Positions 26,455-34,775 of a stretch of DNA of 64,000 nucleotides are shown piece after piece. Location of the stretch: positions 1 to 64,000 of the forward strand of contig JAILEM010000081.1 in NCBI GenBank assembly GCA_024687745.1, written 5' to 3'. The notes beneath the pieces were generated by a model. That model did no database searches. It was not told the DNA's origin and saw only the letters and a program-made list of their open reading frames with translations. Made by a program: the position numbers and the translations under genes. The stretch's first letter is position 1; every line of letters starts with the position of its first letter. This DNA comes from Lachnospiraceae bacterium. Lineage in GTDB: Bacteria > Bacillota > Clostridia > Lachnospirales > Lachnospiraceae.

Positions 26455-28611
26455 TTATTTTGCTCCATAGACACCATCATCCAATGCCGCCCGGATCTCT
26501 TCATATTCCTTATCAAATTTTTCCTGTACCCTCTTTACTTCATCTACGGATTCCATGAATACCTCGGCAACCCTTGGATCAAAATGGGTTCCTGCATCCT
26601 CCTTTATTATGTCCATAGCCTTTTCGAATGTAAAGGCAGGCTTATAAATACGCTTGGATACAAGGGCATCAAATACATCCGCAACCGCCATTACCCTTGC
26701 GGAAAGAGGTATATCCTCACCGGAAAGTCCTCTCGGATAACCCTTTCCGTTCCATTTTTCGTGATGGTAGCCTGCAAGATTCCTTGCTTCACCCAGGTAA
26801 TCCGCATTGTTGAGAGTTGCCATCGCCTTTTCGATTATCTCTTCACCCGCCGTAGTATGAGTCTTCATTATCTCAAATTCATCATCCGTAAGCTTTCCGG
26901 GTTTATTAAGTATCGCATCCGGAATACTTATCTTTCCGATATCATGAAGGGGTGCGGAGTTTACGACATCTGATATATATTCATCTGTGATCTGATCCGC
27001 ATAATATCCCTTAGCCCTTAAGGCCCTGAGTATTATCTCCGCATAGGCTGCTGTCTTTTTGATATGATTTCCTGTCGACTCATCCCTGTTCTCTACTATA
27101 TCCGCAAGAACGACTAACAGTCCGTTCTGCAGCTTTGTCAGAGCCTCCGACTTAGTCTGCATATCCTCATAATATCTCTGGGCATCCTCCGTTGTCTTAA
27201 CATAGGTATGGTAGAGTATCTCAAGCTCATCACCCGTCCCTATATTCAGCTCCTTAAGCTTGGATACGTTCTTATCTCTCTCTGCCTCACTGGTATATGC
27301 AAATTTGCCGGCCTGGTTGGACATGGCATTTATAGGCAGGATCAGATGATACTTTGCAAGCCAGAGACTGAAATTAAGTATCAGAAGGAAGAAGCCGAAT
27401 CCGAGCGAACAAAGCTTTAGCATGAAATTCTTCCCATAGACATTGATATCCGTCATGGGAATGTCTATACCGACATAGCAGACGCACTTATCCCCGTCAT
27501 ATACAGGTTCGTATACCGTCATAAGCCATCCGAATTTGTCATCGGAGATTATGGGGTCTATCCTTTCACCTGCAAGGAGCTCATCAAGATAGGGTTCAAA
27601 GGATTCATCAAACTCTATTATCTCTCCGGGCTCTGACGCTTCCACTTCCTCGGTATCAAGATCAAATACCACATGGCAGCCGTCCTTCTCTATTTTATAT
27701 ACATACAGATATTCTACCTCATTTGCTACCGCTTTTATTCCGTAAAGCTCTGCCTCTGTCTCATCATAGCCCTCTGCCCCGTGACCCTTTTCCATAAATT
27801 CATCCACTCTTTTTGCATCTATGACATTGGCCGATGCCTTTGCTACGCTGTCAGCCATCTTTATATGCTGATCCTCTGTATAATCCTTGAAAAGACGAAG
27901 AGCTATCGTACCTATTATTACCGCGATGGAAATGCAGGCCGCAGCTATGAGTATCACTACCTTATTCCTGATGGAGATATTGCGGACATTTGTCTCCTCT
28001 ATCGTATCTAAATCTTCCCTTTTGACAGGTGTCTGCATCCAGTTGGTAAGATCAAGGAAATTCCTTGTTTTTTCCGGGATCAGCCTTATGATCAAAATGG
28101 AGATGGGCACACTTATTATCTTATCCGCAATATCTAAAAGAAATGCACATATCGTATTTGAGAGAAAAACCCCAAGATGCATATGTGTATCCAAAAATAC
28201 GGATATATCATGTACTATCCCGCTTTCATCAGGTCCGCTCACCGTCCAGGTTATGAAAAATCCGTATACCCCTCCGATAGTTGATATAAGCAGAATGAAC
28301 AGGATCAGTTTTCCGATCCTTTTAAAATAACCTGCTCTGTAACAGTAAGTGGTACAGATGGCTATCAAAACATTAAGAATACTGAAATATGCATTATAGG
28401 AATCCTGTAACGAAGCTATAAGATTGGTTGATAAGGCCACTATGATACCGGGAACATATCCTCCCAAGGATGCGGATACAACGGTCCCTATAGTGTCCAG
28501 ATAAAACGGCGTACCAAGGACTGAAGCAAGCCTGTTGAAACCCATATTTACAAGGATCCCCAGGATGACCAGCCCGCATACCGCTACTCGGTTTTTTACT
28601 CTTTCGTTCAT
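26455..28611 (-). CDS. Membrane HD-GYP cyclic-di-GMP phosphodiesterase
   Basis: A 718-aa protein. Residues 1-180 form about five membrane segments resembling ECF-transporter S components or MASE-like sensors (LDTIGTVVSASLGGYVPGII). A membrane segment near 218-240, an extracellular sensor (about 245-390) and another at 395-418 follow, then a HAMP-like linker. The C-terminal HD-GYP domain has HD at 556-557 (APLHDIGKISIP), HHEKWNGKGYP at 616-626 and DVFDALVSKR, so it should be active. A strong GGAGGAG ribosome binding site sets the start. Its leader can form two mutually exclusive hairpins. Confidence 0.92.
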   Translation of the reverse strand: MNERVKNRVAVCGLVILGILVNMGFNRLASVLGTPFYLDTIGTVVSASLGGYVPGIIVALSTNLIASLQDSYNAYFSILNVLIAICTTYCYRAGYFKRIGKLILFILLISTIGGVYGFFITWTVSGPDESGIVHDISVFLDTHMHLGVFLSNTICAFLLDIADKIISVPISILIIRLIPEKTRNFLDLTNWMQTPVKREDLDTIEETNVRNISIRNKVVILIAAACISIAVIIGTIALRLFKDYTEDQHIKMADSVAKASANVIDAKRVDEFMEKGHGAEGYDETEAELYGIKAVANEVEYLYVYKIEKDGCHVVFDLDTEEVEASEPGEIIEFDESFEPYLDELLAGERIDPIISDDKFGWLMTVYEPVYDGDKCVCYVGIDIPMTDINVYGKNFMLKLCSLGFGFFLLILNFSLWLAKYHLILPINAMSNQAGKFAYTSEAERDKNVSKLKELNIGTGDELEILYHTYVKTTEDAQRYYEDMQTKSEALTKLQNGLLVVLADIVENRDESTGNHIKKTAAYAEIILRALRAKGYYADQITDEYISDVVNSAPLHDIGKISIPDAILNKPGKLTDDEFEIMKTHTTAGEEIIEKAMATLNNADYLGEARNLAGYHHEKWNGKGYPRGLSGEDIPLSARVMAVADVFDALVSKRIYKPAFTFEKAMDIIKEDAGTHFDPRVAEVFMESVDEVKRVQEKFDKEYEEIRAALDDGVYGAK

Positions 28612-28674
28612 CGCTCCTCCTAAATATTCTGTCCAAAAACATGATCCATCGGATCACCTTCCCTTGTAACAGAA

Positions 28675-28725
28675 AAAGGCCCTCCTTTCAGGATCTTAGA
28701 TCAGTTGCTTCTGTTACAGAGATCC
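28675..28725 (-). promoter_or_regulatory. Leader of the HD-GYP gene with two competing hairpins
   Basis: TGTAACAGAA at 28675-28684 is the perfect reverse complement of TTCTGTTACA at 28709-28718. GGATCT at 28691-28696 also pairs with AGATCC at 28720-28725. The two stems interlock, so only one can form at a time, as in attenuators and riboswitches. It does not match the c-di-GMP riboswitch classes as I remember them. Confidence 0.4.
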
Positions 28726-28806
28726 AGATGATCGTCCATAGTATCCTTAACAAAAAAATTATATATATTTTCGTGAAAAAAGCAATTATTTTGTATCATA
28801 TCCCTG

Positions 28807-31254
28807 TCATAAACTCCTGTGCAGCTCCCTGAATCTTTCGCATACCTTTTTATATGCCTCTATATATACTTCAAAGTTTCTTTTTATATAAGCTATGTTT
28901 TCATCGACATCGGTATTTTCCGAATGATCCCCCGCAGATAATTCCATCTGCTTTGAAAATTCCGAAAAATTAAGGGCGCCGAGACTTGCCGACGATGATT
29001 TAAGGGCATGGGCCATTATCTTATAGCCCTCCCAGTCCTCCTTCAGGAAGTAATCTGTTATCTCCCGGATATTGCTATCCTCCGTTTCAAGATAAACCTC
29101 TATTATGCTTTTATAGATATCGGTACTTTCACAGATGTTAAGTGCAGCTCTTTTGTCTATATGATCTACATCCCCGATACCCTCTTCATCCTCCTCTTCA
29201 GGAGTCTCCATACTTAAACCGGTTGCGTTTTCTTTTCTCTCTGTTATCTCCTCTTTTTCTTCTGTTATATGATCTTCTCCCGTATCATCCCCTGTACCTT
29301 TGGAAGCTTTTGGTACTTCTTCTTTTTTTACACCCGGGATATGCCTTATTATCATCCCCATCATATCCTCAAAGGAAAAAGGCTTGGCCATATAGTCGCT
29401 GAACCCGTATTCCTCGACATACATATCCTTTATCCCGCTTGAGACATTTGCGGTCAGGACGATGATGGGTGTATTGATATTTTTAATGAATCTCTCCGGA
29501 TCGCTTTTTATCTCCTCAAGTACCTTATCGCCGCTCATTCCCGGCATCATATGATCCATAAATATCAGATCGTAGCTTATACTTTCTATAAGGGGCAGAG
29601 CCTCTGCTCCCGAGGTTGCCGTTTTTATCCTGCAGCCCGTCTTATTTAAGAAGCTTTTGGCAACAGCAAGGTTTGTAAGATTATCATCAACAACGAGTAT
29701 GAGCTTATCGGGGATGTTTATCCTTGTATATTCCCTTGAGATCTCATGAACGGGCTTTTCATACCCTGATATCTTCTCGTCTGACAATATTAACTGCGGG
29801 ATAAAAAGAGTAAATACAGAACCCTTGCCGTACGTGCTCTCTACCTTTACTTCCCCATTCATAAGTTCTAAGAGATTTTTGACTATAGAGAGTCCGAGCC
29901 CCGTGCCCTCTATAAAATGCGTCTCCTCATTATCTATCCTGTCAAAGGTTTCAAAGAGATGGGCTATGTTTTCTTCCTTGATACCGATCCCCGTGTCACT
30001 GACCGCTATCTCGTACATGACCTTATCCCCCATTATCCGTCCGGAAACATCAACAGAGACACTGCCGTATTTTGTATACTTTATCGCATTATTTATGATA
30101 TTGGTTATTATCTGGCGGACACGGAGCTTGTCACCGCTCACATATCCCGGAAGATCTCCGTCTACATGTGTGACGAACAGAAGTCCCTTTTCGCCTGCCT
30201 GAAATTTAAAGGTTTCAAAAATGTCATCAAGCATACCTTTTATATGATAAGCCGTTTTTATAATGTCCATTTTACCGGACTCTATCTTTGTTACATCCAA
30301 AATATCATTTATGACATAGAGCAGGGATTCTCCGGCGTTCCTTATATTATCCGCATATTCAAGAGCCCTCTTTATCCTGTCTTTTTCAGAAACGGACTCA
30401 TCGGTAAGAGTCATGGTCGTAAGCTCGTTCATGCCCACAACGGCGTTCATCGGAGTTCTTATCTCATGGGACATTGAAGAAAGAAAGCTTGTTTTTGCCT
30501 TATTTGCATCACTTGCCCTCTTCTCGGCGGCGACCAGATTCTTATTAAGCTCCAAAAGCCTGTGGTAATCAGGTGCTTCAAGAAATGAATAGATGATGTA
30601 AAGACCTATCGTTATGGAAAAGGATACAAAAAGGATCTTATCATTGACTATCCCCTGAAGCACGGCACCCATTATGACTATTATGTGTGTTGAGAGGATC
30701 GCGGTAAATTCACGTTTGGTAAGGACGCTTCTGTTCCTTATTATCTCCACTATTCCGATCACTAAGTAAAATAACGGAGCCATATATCCGACAAGGGCAA
30801 AAAGCGGCCCCTTGACAAGACCGTTCTCATTAAAATCAGTGATATAGCAGAAAAAGAAATTTCCAAAGAGCAGGAGAGAAAATACCACGATCACGATGGT
30901 CGTGATACTTGTGTACCACCTTGTTTTCCTTTCCTCAAGAGCTCTGTAAAGATATTCATTCGTATATCTGTTAAAATAGACTGCGCTTAAAAACATAGTC
31001 AGCAGATTGAGCGAATATACTAACATCTTTGTAAACCATGAGGCCTCAATCATCCCTTTCACGCAAAGAACCGATGCAAAGAGCTCCGCAAGACATCCGA
31101 CAAGAGCAAGATTGGCTGTGACCATCATCATCCTTCTTGTCCCGGTATCATTTTCGTTATTAAAAAAGGCAAGGATCAGGAAGAGCACCATAAATGCCAG
31201 TGCCGCAAATGAAAAATACAGACTTCCCGAAAAAACCGCGTCATTAAAATCCAT
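28807..31254 (-). CDS. Hybrid sensor histidine kinase with receiver and HPt domains
   Basis: An 815-aa multi-step phosphorelay kinase. Seven or so membrane segments fill residues 1-230, then a short linker and the HisKA box SFLSSMSHEIRTPMNAVVG. The ATPase has N box NIINNAIKYT and G boxes DTGIGI and GTGLGLSIV. A receiver follows with phospho-acceptor Asp in LIFMDHMMPGMSG, and a C-terminal HPt with MAHALKSSSASLG. The track start at 31281 is a TTG; the ATG at 31254 with GGGGGA 5 bases upstream is better. No separate output regulator is next to it, so its final target is unknown. Confidence 0.92.
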   Translation of the reverse strand: MDFNDAVFSGSLYFSFAALAFMVLFLILAFFNNENDTGTRRMMMVTANLALVGCLAELFASVLCVKGMIEASWFTKMLVYSLNLLTMFLSAVYFNRYTNEYLYRALEERKTRWYTSITTIVIVVFSLLLFGNFFFCYITDFNENGLVKGPLFALVGYMAPLFYLVIGIVEIIRNRSVLTKREFTAILSTHIIVIMGAVLQGIVNDKILFVSFSITIGLYIIYSFLEAPDYHRLLELNKNLVAAEKRASDANKAKTSFLSSMSHEIRTPMNAVVGMNELTTMTLTDESVSEKDRIKRALEYADNIRNAGESLLYVINDILDVTKIESGKMDIIKTAYHIKGMLDDIFETFKFQAGEKGLLFVTHVDGDLPGYVSGDKLRVRQIITNIINNAIKYTKYGSVSVDVSGRIMGDKVMYEIAVSDTGIGIKEENIAHLFETFDRIDNEETHFIEGTGLGLSIVKNLLELMNGEVKVESTYGKGSVFTLFIPQLILSDEKISGYEKPVHEISREYTRINIPDKLILVVDDNLTNLAVAKSFLNKTGCRIKTATSGAEALPLIESISYDLIFMDHMMPGMSGDKVLEEIKSDPERFIKNINTPIIVLTANVSSGIKDMYVEEYGFSDYMAKPFSFEDMMGMIIRHIPGVKKEEVPKASKGTGDDTGEDHITEEKEEITERKENATGLSMETPEEEDEEGIGDVDHIDKRAALNICESTDIYKSIIEVYLETEDSNIREITDYFLKEDWEGYKIMAHALKSSSASLGALNFSEFSKQMELSAGDHSENTDVDENIAYIKRNFEVYIEAYKKVCERFRELHRSL

Positions 31255-31282
31255 AAATGTCCCCCGACTGTGGATTTCCAAA

Positions 31283-31912
31283 TCATTCTTTGTCTACATA
31301 AACTGCTTTTAATATCTTCTCTTCAAGTATCGCAATATCATTCTTTAAGGTTTCAAGCTTTGCTGCTGCTGCTTCCTTATCATCAAGTATCTCTTTTATC
31401 TCATCAACATTATCAACTATATTGTTAAGCCTTCCGGTAAGGTTCCTTATCCTCTCCTCACTGTCATGCATCTTCTTCTTATCGGTTATATCGCTTATGA
31501 AAACATAGTAGACATCACCGTATTCCGGAGAATAGCTGTAGTGTCCGTAATCATCGACCCATCTTATCTCCCCGTCTTTCCTCACGATACGGTATACAAC
31601 ATAATCCATGCTGTCACCCTCATCGGAATCTATCTGGCTGTCTATCGAAGCCTGGATCCTGTCAAAATCCTCCTTATATACCATACCGTCAAAGGTATAG
31701 CCGGTAAGCTCTTTGAATTCGGCAAGGTTTTCACATCCGAATATCTCAAGTACCCTTTTGCTCGCATATATCAGTTCTCTTTTGTCTGCCTCTTTATAAA
31801 TAAAGAAACCTCCGGGTATAACATCGGCCATCTGCCAGACTACCGGAAGTGTATACTTGGTAAGTGCAAATCCGTCAGAATATCTTTCCCTGCGTTCCTT
31901 TTTTTCTTCCAT
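31283..31912 (-). CDS. PAS-domain protein
   Basis: A soluble 209-aa protein with one PAS fold (about residues 25-150): GFFIYKEADKRELIYASKRV, then VYRIVRKDGEIRWVDDYGHY and the PAC-like YVFISDITDKK. A coiled coil of about 55 residues ends the protein. It has no kinase, GGDEF or DNA-binding domain. It is directly upstream of the hybrid kinase (28 bases to the chosen start), so it may be its partner sensor or a signalling adaptor. Confidence 0.85.
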   Translation of the reverse strand: MEEKKERRERYSDGFALTKYTLPVVWQMADVIPGGFFIYKEADKRELIYASKRVLEIFGCENLAEFKELTGYTFDGMVYKEDFDRIQASIDSQIDSDEGDSMDYVVYRIVRKDGEIRWVDDYGHYSYSPEYGDVYYVFISDITDKKKMHDSEERIRNLTGRLNNIVDNVDEIKEILDDKEAAAAKLETLKNDIAILEEKILKAVYVDKE

Positions 31913-31995
31913 TTACAGTCCCTTCTCTTTCCTCCTGTTTTATTACCAAAAAAAGCCTTAGATATATAGTATATCACATATGCTTGGAAATGTAA

Positions 31996-32577
31996 TCAGA
32001 TATACGTCAACAAATCCCTGTCAGTTTTGAACCTCCCCCTGAGCTCAAGTGTTGTTGTCTTTGCGTTGCTCTTCTTTATACCCCTTACGGTAACACAGCT
32101 GTGGCAGGCTTCAAGCTTTACGGCAACGTCACCACTCCCCGTTACCTCTGTAAGAATGTCCGCTATGTCCTTGCCTATCCTCTCCTGAAGCTGAAGTCTC
32201 CTGCCTGCCATATCGCAGATCCTTGCTATCTTGGAAAGGCCTATCACCCTCCCGCAGGGAATATAGGCAACCGATGCCTTCATATCATACATAAGAGCCA
32301 TATGATGCTCACAGTATGAAAACATATCGATATCCTTTAATACAACTACCCTTCCGAAGGCATCTTTTTCCTCATCATCTTCGCAGATACCATCCTCGAA
32401 GGTCTTGTTAAACATCTGTGCTATCTCATGGTTTGTATGATTCATCCCCTCAAACACTTCCTCATACATCCTTGCCACGCGCTTGGGGGTATCCTTAAGC
32501 CCCTCCCTCTCGGGATCATCTCCGAGTGCAACGATCAACCCCCTGATATGTTCCTCTATAGCCTTTTTATCTATCAC
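31996..32577 (-). CDS. folE: GTP cyclohydrolase I
   Basis: Converts GTP to 7,8-dihydroneopterin triphosphate, the first step of folate (or queuosine) synthesis. At 193 aa it matches the type I family: [17 protein letters not shown], the zinc and catalytic [27 protein letters not shown] and [12 protein letters not shown]. The third zinc ligand segment reads [14 protein letters not shown], a common variant of CMTMRG. It is not next to other folate genes here. Confidence 0.95.
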   Translation of the reverse strand: MIDKKAIEEHIRGLIVALGDDPEREGLKDTPKRVARMYEEVFEGMNHTNHEIAQMFNKTFEDGICEDDEEKDAFGRVVVLKDIDMFSYCEHHMALMYDMKASVAYIPCGRVIGLSKIARICDMAGRRLQLQERIGKDIADILTEVTGSGDVAVKLEACHSCVTVRGIKKSNAKTTTLELRGRFKTDRDLLTYI

Positions 32578-32594
32578 TCAAAACACCTCTTCTC

Positions 32595-33254
32595 TCAATT
32601 ATCTTCCAAAATATATTTCCCGACACTCAAAAGATCCGGAAGTATGGCTTCTGCGATCTCTCTTATCTCATCCGTCGCAGGGATGAGATCGGGGACCATG
32701 ATCACCCTCATTTTGGCATTATATGCTGATTTTATCCCGTTTATCGAATCCTCCACCGCAAAGGTATCCTTTTCCCTGACACAAAGCCTTTTGCAGGCCG
32801 TCTGAAAGATCTCGGGATGGGGCTTACTCATCTTTACCATATCTCCGCAGATTATCTCGTCAAAAAAGCCTATGATCCCTGCGCTTCTCAGTTCCTTTTC
32901 CACCGTCACCCTTCTTGTGGAGGAGGCAAGCGCGACCTTATAGCCGTTATCCTTAAGCTTTTTCAAAAGCTCTGTAACTCCCGGTTTTAAATATTTCCTT
33001 CCGTCCCCGAAGCTTTTGGAAAAAAGCTCCCTTACCTCTGCCTTGTACTCATCATAGGGAACATCCTTTCCGTAATACTTCCTGAAGATCTCCCTTGTGA
33101 CATCGGCATTTGTGCCCGTACATTCCCTGCAGGTTATCTCTATATCCGTAAGACCGTATTTACCGGCTATCTCCCTCCAGCAGTTAAGGACAAGGAGTTC
33201 GGAATCAAATATGACTCCGTCCATATCAAAAACCACCGCTTTATCATGATCCAT
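32595..33254 (-). CDS. HAD-family phosphatase (beta-phosphoglucomutase-like subfamily)
   Basis: A 219-aa HAD hydrolase with motif I DMDGVIFDSE, motif II LASSTRR, the motif III lysine in GDMVKMSKPHPEIF and motif IV VEDSINGIKSA. The helical cap between motifs I and II puts it with phosphoglycolate phosphatases and beta-phosphoglucomutases. Substrate cannot be told. It probably forms a two-gene unit with folE (17-base gap) from the promoter at 33340-33368. Confidence 0.88.
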   Translation of the reverse strand: MDHDKAVVFDMDGVIFDSELLVLNCWREIAGKYGLTDIEITCRECTGTNADVTREIFRKYYGKDVPYDEYKAEVRELFSKSFGDGRKYLKPGVTELLKKLKDNGYKVALASSTRRVTVEKELRSAGIIGFFDEIICGDMVKMSKPHPEIFQTACKRLCVREKDTFAVEDSINGIKSAYNAKMRVIMVPDLIPATDEIREIAEAILPDLLSVGKYILEDN

Positions 33255-33339
33255 CTATAATTCTCCCATGTCGGCTCCTTAGTAAGAGTCGCCTCCTTTT
33301 TTGTCATATTCATCACGCTTACTGTGCTTCATCCGTTAA

Positions 33340-33368
33340 AGAATAGCATAATTACTCCTTAAGCACAA
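33340..33368 (-). promoter_or_regulatory. Probable promoter for the HAD phosphatase and folE
   Basis: On the minus strand TTGTGC, 17 bases, TATTCT with TGC before the -10 box. It lies about 86 bases upstream of the HAD gene. The 308-bp gap 33255-33562 divides divergent transcription units; the plus-strand half is AT-rich but no plus-strand promoter stood out. Confidence 0.4.
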
Positions 33369-33562
33369 CTTAAGGCTTTCAAATAAAAGAGGCTCGAAAA
33401 GAATTATCTCATCCTCTATTTTTATCCTTTAAATAAACCGCTTAAAGTGTTATATTTATTTAAATATGAAAATTATGCTCTCATAATATTCGTTACGGAT
33501 AATTATCCAATGAAGGATTAGAGCTGTCATTTTCTTCATTATTTGGATCAGGGGTTATAAAC

Positions 33563-34705
33563 ATGATAAATGCCGCAATAATAGATTGCAAACGGCTGAA
33601 AACAAACATCTCGAACATAAAAAGCTCCCTCCCGAATGGGTGCAGGATAGCGGCGGTAGTAAAGGGTGACGCCTACGGTCATGGACTGACCGGTATAGCG
33701 GGAATATTAGACCACACGGAAGATGTATCCATGCTTGTTACCTCTTCCTTTAAGGAAGCTCTTCATATAATAAGGGCGGGGATAGGAAAACAGATCCTCA
33801 TACTTAACGATATTCCGACAGAGGAGATCCTTGGAGAGCTTAAGCTTTTCCCTGAGATCATCGACCTGATCCTTGGCCAGGTGATATTTTCCATGCATTC
33901 CTACAGTGATCTTTATGACTTCAATAAGCTTGGCAGGGAGCGATCATCAAAGATAAACGTACACATCCGTCTTGATCCCTCGACCGGTATAAAGGGACTT
34001 CCCGGAAAGGACTTTAAAAAAGCCCTGTCAGAAATTGAAAGCTTTGATTTCCTTAATATATCCGGAGTTTACGGCCATCTCTATTCAATGTATGTTGATG
34101 ATCCCGCAAAGCAGGCGGATGATGCAGCTGCCTTTGACAGTCTCATACAGATGATCCCCGGATCACTTCGGAGCAAAATGACCGTTCATCTGTACAGCTC
34201 TTCGTTATTTAATCACTATACCGAAAACACTTATGATATGATACGTGTAGGGGTACTCATGTACGGGGTATATATGGAGCCCTGTCCTGATACCCATACT
34301 CCCGATGTGGTGGATATCATCACGATAAAGGGGCGGGTACTCAAAACCTCCTCCCTCATATCGGGTCAGAACATCGATTACTCAGGAACAGTAGAAAACG
34401 GAGTGAAAAAGGTGGCGCTTATCTCCCTTGGCAGCTGGGATATCCCTTTTTTCCTCACATGTAAAGATCCTGTCATAGGAATAAGAGGGCATCTGTGCAG
34501 AGTTATAGGAAGCCCCTGCATGGACAGTTGTCTCTGTGATATATCTGATTTTGATGATATAATGGAGAGTGATGAAGCTGTCATACTTTCCGATCAGAAA
34601 GGGCTCAGGTTCAAAGACTGGATAAAACGATCAGATCTTAACTTCGGTAACTGCCAGATGCTTTTTTCCGGAATGGAACGTATAGAAAAATACTACGTGG
34701 AATGA
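33563..34705 (+). CDS. Divergent alanine-racemase-like PLP protein
   Basis: A 380-aa protein of the fold-type III PLP family. The N-terminal barrel keeps the PLP-lysine motif AVVKGDAYGHG with Lys34, RLDPSTGIKG, and a MIRVGVLMYGVY segment near the expected RPGI.LYG motif. The C-terminal domain keeps CMDSCLCDISD where alanine racemases have CMDQ. However, the block that normally reads GYADGYPR and carries the catalytic tyrosine reads SLGSWDIPFF, so that tyrosine appears lost. It may be a racemase of different chemistry, a binding protein or a regulator. It starts behind AGGGG and opens the plus-strand operon. Confidence 0.78.
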   Translation: MINAAIIDCKRLKTNISNIKSSLPNGCRIAAVVKGDAYGHGLTGIAGILDHTEDVSMLVTSSFKEALHIIRAGIGKQILILNDIPTEEILGELKLFPEIIDLILGQVIFSMHSYSDLYDFNKLGRERSSKINVHIRLDPSTGIKGLPGKDFKKALSEIESFDFLNISGVYGHLYSMYVDDPAKQADDAAAFDSLIQMIPGSLRSKMTVHLYSSSLFNHYTENTYDMIRVGVLMYGVYMEPCPDTHTPDVVDIITIKGRVLKTSSLISGQNIDYSGTVENGVKKVALISLGSWDIPFFLTCKDPVIGIRGHLCRVIGSPCMDSCLCDISDFDDIMESDEAVILSDQKGLRFKDWIKRSDLNFGNCQMLFSGMERIEKYYVE

Positions 34706-34775
34706 TACAGAGACAGAGTTACCAAAAAAGGAAGCCATAGTACACCGTGCACAAAGAAAGAGAGGGGAATTGATT

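Noticed and set aside
28675-28725. Known c-di-GMP riboswitch before the HD-GYP gene
   Set aside because: The conserved motifs of the class I aptamer (such as GGGACGCAAAGCC) are absent, and I could not match class II.
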